7,956 nucleotides of DNA from a bacterium BMS3Bbin07 (GTDB taxonomy: Bacteria > Nitrospirota > Thermodesulfovibrionia > Thermodesulfovibrionales > JdFR-85), in contig BDTQ01000155.1 of NCBI GenBank assembly GCA_002898135.1, forward strand, positions 1-7,956, read 5' to 3'. Position 1 is the stretch's first letter. Every line of letters begins with the position of its first letter. A program made the translations under genes and the position numbers. Under the pieces are notes generated by a model, which worked only from the letters and a program-made list of their open reading frames with translations, was not told the DNA's origin and searched no databases. This document shows, one piece after another, positions 4,084 through 7,956 of this stretch.

Positions 4084-5626
4084 CCGGAGGGGGCACCTCA
4101 ATCCTGATGTTTTTGTTGTTAAGGGTTACTTCTTCTACGGGTAAAATTTTCTCTTTCTTCTTCTCTTCAAAATTAAACCCGGGATACTCGATCCTTTTGT
4201 GCAGGATCCCGGTAAGGACATAGGTGAACTTTTTCTTTATGATTGATATATCCTTCAGTGTCAGCTCACATTCGTCCAGTTGTCCATCAAGGAATATATG
4301 ATTAACTATGGTGTCTACTAAAGACTCTATCCTTGCCGGTGTAGTGTTCTGAAGTACCCTTGATGCTGCTTCAACAGCATCGGCAAGCATCACAAGCGCA
4401 GCCACGCGGCTCTGGGGCTTTGGGCCCTGATAGCGGTAATTCTCTTCAACCGGTTCCCCGTTTTCGGATTCTCTGGCCTTCTGGTAGAAATATGTCATGA
4501 GGCAGGTGCCGTGATGTTGCTGGATGATGTCCACAATGGGTTCAGGGAGTTTATACTCCCGTGCGATCTCCACACCTTCTTTTACGTGGGCCATCAGTAT
4601 CATGCTGCTCATGTGAGAGGTGAGCCTGTCATGCCTGCTGACTGTGCCTTTCTGGTTTTCCACGAAATACTCAGGCATTTTCATCTTGCCGATGTCATGA
4701 TAATATGCGCTGACCCTTGCAAGCAGGGGGTTTACCCCGATATCCTCGGCAACTGCCTCAACGAGGTTTCCCACAATAATGCTGTGATGATATGTTCCTG
4801 GAGCGGCTATCAACAGGTTTTTCATTATGGGTTGGTTAAGGTCAAGCAGCTCAAGCAGCGTAATGTCGGTGGTTACCTTGAAGAAATATTCAATAGCGGG
4901 CAACATTAGGGAGACCACGGCAGAGACTACTATGCCGGATGTGGCAGCGTAGAGGAGGGCGATGGGTGCGTAGTCGTCAAACAGCCTGTCGGTAAAAAGG
5001 AGTATTCCTATAACAGTGAATACATTAATTGCGCTGACGTAGACCCCGCTCCTCAGTATATCCGTCCTCTTTTTGCATTTCATAATGCTGAATGCGCCTA
5101 CAAGGCTGCCCACAAAGGCATAGATAGGATACAGGGGTTCTCCAGTCCATAATCCTGTAAGAAGGCTGACTATAAATGAGAAGATAATGGCAGTGTGAAA
5201 ATCAAAGATGAGCGCAACCAGTATAGCGCCTGCAGCAATGGGCATCCCGTAAATTGCAGTGCCTGAAGGGAAGAGGCCCAATCCTATGGTGAAGTGCCGG
5301 AAAAAGTACTGAAAACTCCTGCCGAGTATGAGCGTTAGTATAACAAGGGAGCCCAGTAGGAGAAGCAACCTGTATTTCTTTATATAATCAGGTTTGTAAC
5401 GCAGTATATCCCTGTAGAAGATCAGGAATAGAAGGCTTGTTATAAAGAAGCCGCCGATTATATGCTGAGGTCTGAAACTCCCCTGGACAGTAAGTGATGC
5501 AGCAAGTCCGAACAGGAGAATCATTGATAGTTTTACAGCATGGCTTCTGTTAAAATTCTTTGTATAACTCTTGCCTATCTTCCGGATTGTCGGCTCTTTT
5601 TTCTGTCCGTTTCGCAAATCTCTCAT
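4001..5626 (-). CDS. pgpH: Membrane HD-domain phosphohydrolase, PgpH/7TM-HD family, lacking the sensor region
   Basis: A 541-residue protein, short for the family (commonly about 700-850). A basic N-terminus (1-34) leads into a first span (about 35-48) and immediately, without the usual extracytoplasmic 7TMR-HDED domain, into the multi-span block (about 55-247). The cytoplasmic HD domain (about 255-482) is intact: APGTYHHS (His280/His281), AYYHDIGKMK (His310, Asp311), His347, QQHHGT (His371/His372), YRYQGPKPQSR, LADAVEAASR (Asp416) and KRIEYPG. PgpH of Listeria and related proteins hydrolyse cyclic-di-AMP to pApA; the same activity is likely but inferred. A non-conserved Lys/Pro/Glu-rich tail (485-541) overlaps the ybeY start by 83 bp. 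The start at 5626 overlaps phoH by 77 bp and lacks a ribosome site; TTG 5617 and ATG 5524 are alternatives, but the last would remove the basic leader before the first span. Confidence 0.9.
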   Translation of the reverse strand: MRDLRNGQKKEPTIRKIGKSYTKNFNRSHAVKLSMILLFGLAASLTVQGSFRPQHIIGGFFITSLLFLIFYRDILRYKPDYIKKYRLLLLLGSLVILTLILGRSFQYFFRHFTIGLGLFPSGTAIYGMPIAAGAILVALIFDFHTAIIFSFIVSLLTGLWTGEPLYPIYAFVGSLVGAFSIMKCKKRTDILRSGVYVSAINVFTVIGILLFTDRLFDDYAPIALLYAATSGIVVSAVVSLMLPAIEYFFKVTTDITLLELLDLNQPIMKNLLIAAPGTYHHSIIVGNLVEAVAEDIGVNPLLARVSAYYHDIGKMKMPEYFVENQKGTVSRHDRLTSHMSSMILMAHVKEGVEIAREYKLPEPIVDIIQQHHGTCLMTYFYQKARESENGEPVEENYRYQGPKPQSRVAALVMLADAVEAASRVLQNTTPARIESLVDTIVNHIFLDGQLDECELTLKDISIIKKKFTYVLTGILHKRIEYPGFNFEEKKKEKILPVEEVTLNNKNIRIEVPPPDEYPNKKPPEKGKGQPQKSDPSVKSAR

Positions 5627-6563
5627 ATGCTTTTATTATATCCTGTACAAGTCTGTGTCTTACTACATCCCTTTCCGTAAAATAGATAAGCTTTATCCCC
5701 TCTATGGAGGATAGTATCTTTTCCGCCTCTATCAGTCCCGACCTTTTTCCGGACGGGAGGTCTATTTGGGTGATATCTCCGGTTATGACTGTTTTTGAAT
5801 TGAACCCAAGGCGTGTCAGGTACATCTTCATCTGTTCAGATGTGGTGTTCTGGGCCTCATCAAGCACTATAAAGGCATCATTGAGTGTCCGCCCCCTCAT
5901 GTAGGCAAGGGGAGCTATCTCTATTATACCTTTTTCGATAAGTCCGGTTGCCTTTTCAAAATCCATCATGTCGTACAGGGCATCATAAAGGGGCCTGAGA
6001 TACGGGTGGATCTTTTCATATAAATCCCCCGGCAGGAACCCCAGCTTTTCGCCTGCCTCAACAGCAGGCCTTGTGAGCACTATGCGGCTCACTTCCTTCT
6101 TCAGCAATGCATTTATAGCCATTGCCATGGCGAGATATGTCTTGCCTGTCCCGGCAGGTCCAATGCCGAATACGATGTCATACGTCCTGATGGCCTCTAT
6201 ATACTTCCTCTGGGCCTCGGTCTTGGGAATAATGAAACGTTTCTTTGATGAAACAGGGATATGATTCAGAAAGAGGTTTTTGAGGGACGTTTCCTCTCCC
6301 TTTGATATGGCGCTGATGGCAAACCTTATATCATCCGGTTTCAGGACATAACCCTGCCGGTTGATATCCTTGATCTCTTCCACTAATTTTTTTGCCTTTC
6401 GGGCTGCTTCTGCGGGGCCCTTTATAAATAGTTTGTTGCCCCTTGCGCTGATAAGGACACCAAGGTTGTCTTCTATAAGCTTAAAGCTTTTGTCAATTCC
6501 CGAGTAGGAAAAGTCTGCCTCGTTATCAGTCTCTATCTCGATTTCCAGAATTACGCTTTCCAT
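5550..6563 (-). CDS. phoH: PhoH-family ATPase (YbeZ-like)
   Basis: A 337-residue cytosolic P-loop protein of the PhoH/YbeZ family. The N-terminal part (1-100) has a KH-like ARGNKLFIKGP strand-turn region. Then come the FIIPKTEAQRKYIEAI segment, Walker A GPAGTGKT (135-142), LTRPAVEAGEKLGFLPGD (163-180), the PYLRPLYDALYDM block, and LAYMRGRTL (219-227). Walker B is FIVLDEAQN (231-239) and the sensor-like segment is TGDITQIDLP (261-270). All ATPase motifs are intact and the length is typical. YbeZ interacts with YbeY in E. coli and is linked to RNA metabolism and ribosome function, so the same operon placement with ybeY supports the call. The start at 6563 lies 4 nt after the SPOR gene's stop, with AGGG very close upstream. 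The C-terminal 26 codons overlap the next gene's putative start. Confidence 0.95.
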   Translation of the reverse strand: MESVILEIEIETDNEADFSYSGIDKSFKLIEDNLGVLISARGNKLFIKGPAEAARKAKKLVEEIKDINRQGYVLKPDDIRFAISAISKGEETSLKNLFLNHIPVSSKKRFIIPKTEAQRKYIEAIRTYDIVFGIGPAGTGKTYLAMAMAINALLKKEVSRIVLTRPAVEAGEKLGFLPGDLYEKIHPYLRPLYDALYDMMDFEKATGLIEKGIIEIAPLAYMRGRTLNDAFIVLDEAQNTTSEQMKMYLTRLGFNSKTVITGDITQIDLPSGKRSGLIEAEKILSSIEGIKLIYFTERDVVRHRLVQDIIKAYERFAKRTEKRADNPEDRQELYKEF

Positions 6564-6567
6564 ATCC

Positions 6568-7209
6568 CTATCTTTCCGTCTTCAGAACCAGGGTCTTCAA
6601 TTTTTCAGCCCTTGTAAGTTTTATGGCTGCAGTTTCAGCAGACTTCCTTGATTTGAATCTGCCCACCCATACCCGGTAGAGGGTTTTGTTTTTCCCGGCT
6701 GAAGTGACTTTTACACTATACCCCTTCTTTTTGAGCAGATTCTTCAGCTTCTCAGCCTGCTGTTTGTTTCTGAAGGCGCCAACCTGAATTGTATAATACA
6801 GGGCGGTCTCTTTCCTGACTTCTGTTTTCTTGTTTCCTGAAGTTTTTTCAGCTGTACTCTTCCTGTTTAACTTCTCCTTTTCTACAGACCTGATAGATTT
6901 ATTTCCTGCCCCGGTTTTAGCTGCAAGGGCCGGGGTTCTATCCTTGTTCTTCTTACCTTCAATGGCTGAGGAAGGAAGCAGGTCGTCTGTTTGCCGGCTT
7001 TTATCCTGTAAGAATATATCCTGGGCCTTTTCATCAGGCGCTGTCAAGGTATTCATTGACATGAGGGCAGGGCGTTCCTCCAATTGACTCTTGCCGACAA
7101 AATATCCGAGTAAAAAGCTGAAGGCACTGCAGAGTGTTACGATCAGAATCAATATTGCCTTGCCTGTCATAAAATCAGCAGGGATTTTGTGATAGAACTT
7201 TGGATTCAT
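6568..7209 (-). CDS. SPOR-domain inner-membrane protein
   Basis: A 213-residue bitopic protein: a short N-terminus, one transmembrane segment (about 17-38, ending GYFVGK), a long Lys/Glu/Ser/Thr-rich low-complexity linker (about 40-135), and a C-terminal SPOR domain (about 137-210). The domain is recognised from YYTIQVGAFRNKQQAEKL and LYRVWVGRFKSRKSAE, the two halves of the RNP-like fold. SPOR domains bind glycan strands stripped of stem peptides at the division septum, so a periplasmic septal or peptidoglycan-binding role is likely. FtsN and DedD share this layout, but sequence alone does not identify it as either. Its ATG (7207-7209) overlaps the queA TGA (7206-7208) in an ATGA junction with no own ribosome site, which suggests re-initiation after queA. 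phoH follows after 4 nt. Confidence 0.88.
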   Translation of the reverse strand: MNPKFYHKIPADFMTGKAILILIVTLCSAFSFLLGYFVGKSQLEERPALMSMNTLTAPDEKAQDIFLQDKSRQTDDLLPSSAIEGKKNKDRTPALAAKTGAGNKSIRSVEKEKLNRKSTAEKTSGNKKTEVRKETALYYTIQVGAFRNKQQAEKLKNLLKKKGYSVKVTSAGKNKTLYRVWVGRFKSRKSAETAAIKLTRAEKLKTLVLKTER

Positions 7210-7956
7210 AAAATAAGCATAGCATCACCATAGGAGAAAAATCTATAACCCGATGCGATGGCCTTTCTGTATGCCGTCAGGATCTTCTCTCTATCAGCAA
7301 AGGCACTTGCAAGCATAAGAGGAGTCGATTTCGGCAGGTGAAAGTTTGTTATCAGACAATCAACTCCTCTGAACCGGTGGCCGGGATATATGAAGAGATC
7401 GGTTGTCCCTCTTATCTTTTCAGACCCCTGAACTCCTGTGCCTGTCAGTGCCTGTCCTGAACCTGATTCAGGGCCGGGTTTGGCATTTTTCAATCTGCAA
7501 TCCTTATAATGGCCATTCATCAGGGACTCAATGGTCCTTGTGGTTGTGGTTCCAACTGCAAAGATCCTACCCCCCGCCTTCCTTCTCTTCTTTATCAGGT
7601 CTATAAGCCCGGGTTCTACCTCAAACTCTTCAGGCTCCATCCTGTGATTCCCGATATGCGGGTTTTTTACTGGCATGAACGTTCCGATGCCGACATGCAG
7701 GGTAAGCTTTTTTATAATTACCCCCATTGATCCGAGTTCCTTCAGGAGTTTTTCCGTAAAGTGAAGGCCTGCGGTAGGAGCTGCAATAGAGCCCTCCTTT
7801 GCTGCATACACCGTTTGGTACCAGCTCCTGTCTCTTTTATCGGGCTTCCTCTTGATATAAGGTGGAAGCGGCATATTGCCATATCTCCGGATGAAGTCCT
7901 CCACGTCTCCGGTATTAAACCTTGCAGAGCTTCCTTCAACTATCTCAGCCTCAACA
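7206..7956 (-). CDS. queA: tRNA preQ1(34) S-adenosylmethionine ribosyltransferase-isomerase QueA (5' partial)
   Basis: The frame is open to the window edge (first complete codon at 7955), and about a quarter to a third of the N-terminus is missing. QueA transfers and isomerises the ribosyl group of SAM onto 7-deazaguanine (preQ1) in tRNA, giving epoxyqueuosine. Family blocks are clear: GNMPLPPYIKR, YQTVYA, AAPTAGLHFT, LTLHVGIGTFMPVK, FAVGTTTTRTIESL, DLFIYPGHRF, VDCLITNFHLPKST and YRFFSYGDAMLIL at the end. The usual H-x-M-H-x-E reads HRMEPE here. Between TRTIESL and TDLFIYPG there are about 39 residues, versus about 15 in E. coli QueA, and the surplus is Gly/Ser/Pro rich. The GTG at 7904 is internal, because conserved sequence (VEGSSARFNTGD) continues upstream of it. 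This is the most upstream operon gene visible. Confidence 0.95.
   Translation of the reverse strand, partial: VEAEIVEGSSARFNTGDVEDFIRRYGNMPLPPYIKRKPDKRDRSWYQTVYAAKEGSIAAPTAGLHFTEKLLKELGSMGVIIKKLTLHVGIGTFMPVKNPHIGNHRMEPEEFEVEPGLIDLIKKRRKAGGRIFAVGTTTTRTIESLMNGHYKDCRLKNAKPGPESGSGQALTGTGVQGSEKIRGTTDLFIYPGHRFRGVDCLITNFHLPKSTPLMLASAFADREKILTAYRKAIASGYRFFSYGDAMLIL
7413..7499 (-). repeat. Extra in-frame segment in queA containing a small palindrome and direct repeats
   Basis: This stretch encodes the part of QueA that is longer than usual. It contains a hairpin, CCTGAA 7456-7461 with TTCAGG 7467-7472 (5-nt loop), and a 9-bp direct repeat, GTGCCTGTC at 7438-7446 and 7448-7456. The reading frame stays open and gives a Gly/Ser-rich loop (GPESGSGQ, TGTGVQG). 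It could be an inserted palindromic element or a locally expanded loop; the borders are approximate. Confidence 0.4.

Noticed and set aside
4084..4101. TTG 4101 as start of ybeY
   Set aside because: The added residues do not match the family, and there is no usable ribosome site; ATG 4083 begins the conserved first strand.
7902..7904. GTG 7904 as the queA start
   Set aside because: Recognisable QueA sequence continues upstream in the same frame to the window edge, so the gene is simply cut by the window.

Overview
The window is ordinary chromosomal bacterial DNA of moderate GC. It carries ten protein genes in two blocks that converge near 2.8-2.94 kb. The gene set (PilD-type prepilin peptidase, PAS histidine kinase, phoH-HD hydrolase-ybeY-dgkA order, SPOR protein, queA) fits a Gram-negative, type IV pilus-bearing lineage such as Nitrospirota or a Desulfobacterota-like group. 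That placement is an inference from gene content and general sequence feel, not from a marker gene. No rRNA, tRNA, CRISPR array, transposase or phage gene is visible.

Plus-strand block (1-2797): the last 57 codons of a RecG-like helicase, a 105-residue coiled-coil protein of unknown function, a prepilin peptidase (pilD) and, 3 nt later, a membrane-anchored PAS histidine kinase with no response regulator in the window. Two gaps of 130-155 bp interrupt this block and a third, of 145 bp, separates it from the facing operon. Each gap is filled with degenerate or clean 8-bp-period repeats. The first and third have an array, a spacer and then an inverted array, so they can fold into long stems. The second is a clean 10-unit array bracketed by a 31-bp direct repeat.

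Minus-strand block (7956 down to 2943): queA (5' end outside the window), a SPOR-domain membrane protein, phoH, an HD-domain membrane phosphohydrolase of the PgpH/7TM-HD family, ybeY, and a fused diacylglycerol kinase-type/PAP2 protein. The genes overlap or lie within 4 nt of each other, so this reads as one operon. The phoH-pgpH-ybeY-dgkA order is a known conserved arrangement linking RNA metabolism and rRNA maturation (PhoH, YbeY), probable cyclic-di-AMP turnover (PgpH) and lipid-carrier phosphorylation (DgkA type). Here PgpH lacks the usual large extracytoplasmic sensor region, and DgkA carries an extra C-terminal PAP2 phosphatase domain.

The main points for a second look are the kinase-phosphatase fusion, the sensor-less PgpH, the three 8-bp-period intergenic repeats, and an in-frame insertion containing a small palindrome inside queA. 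I see no clearly new defence or mobile system.
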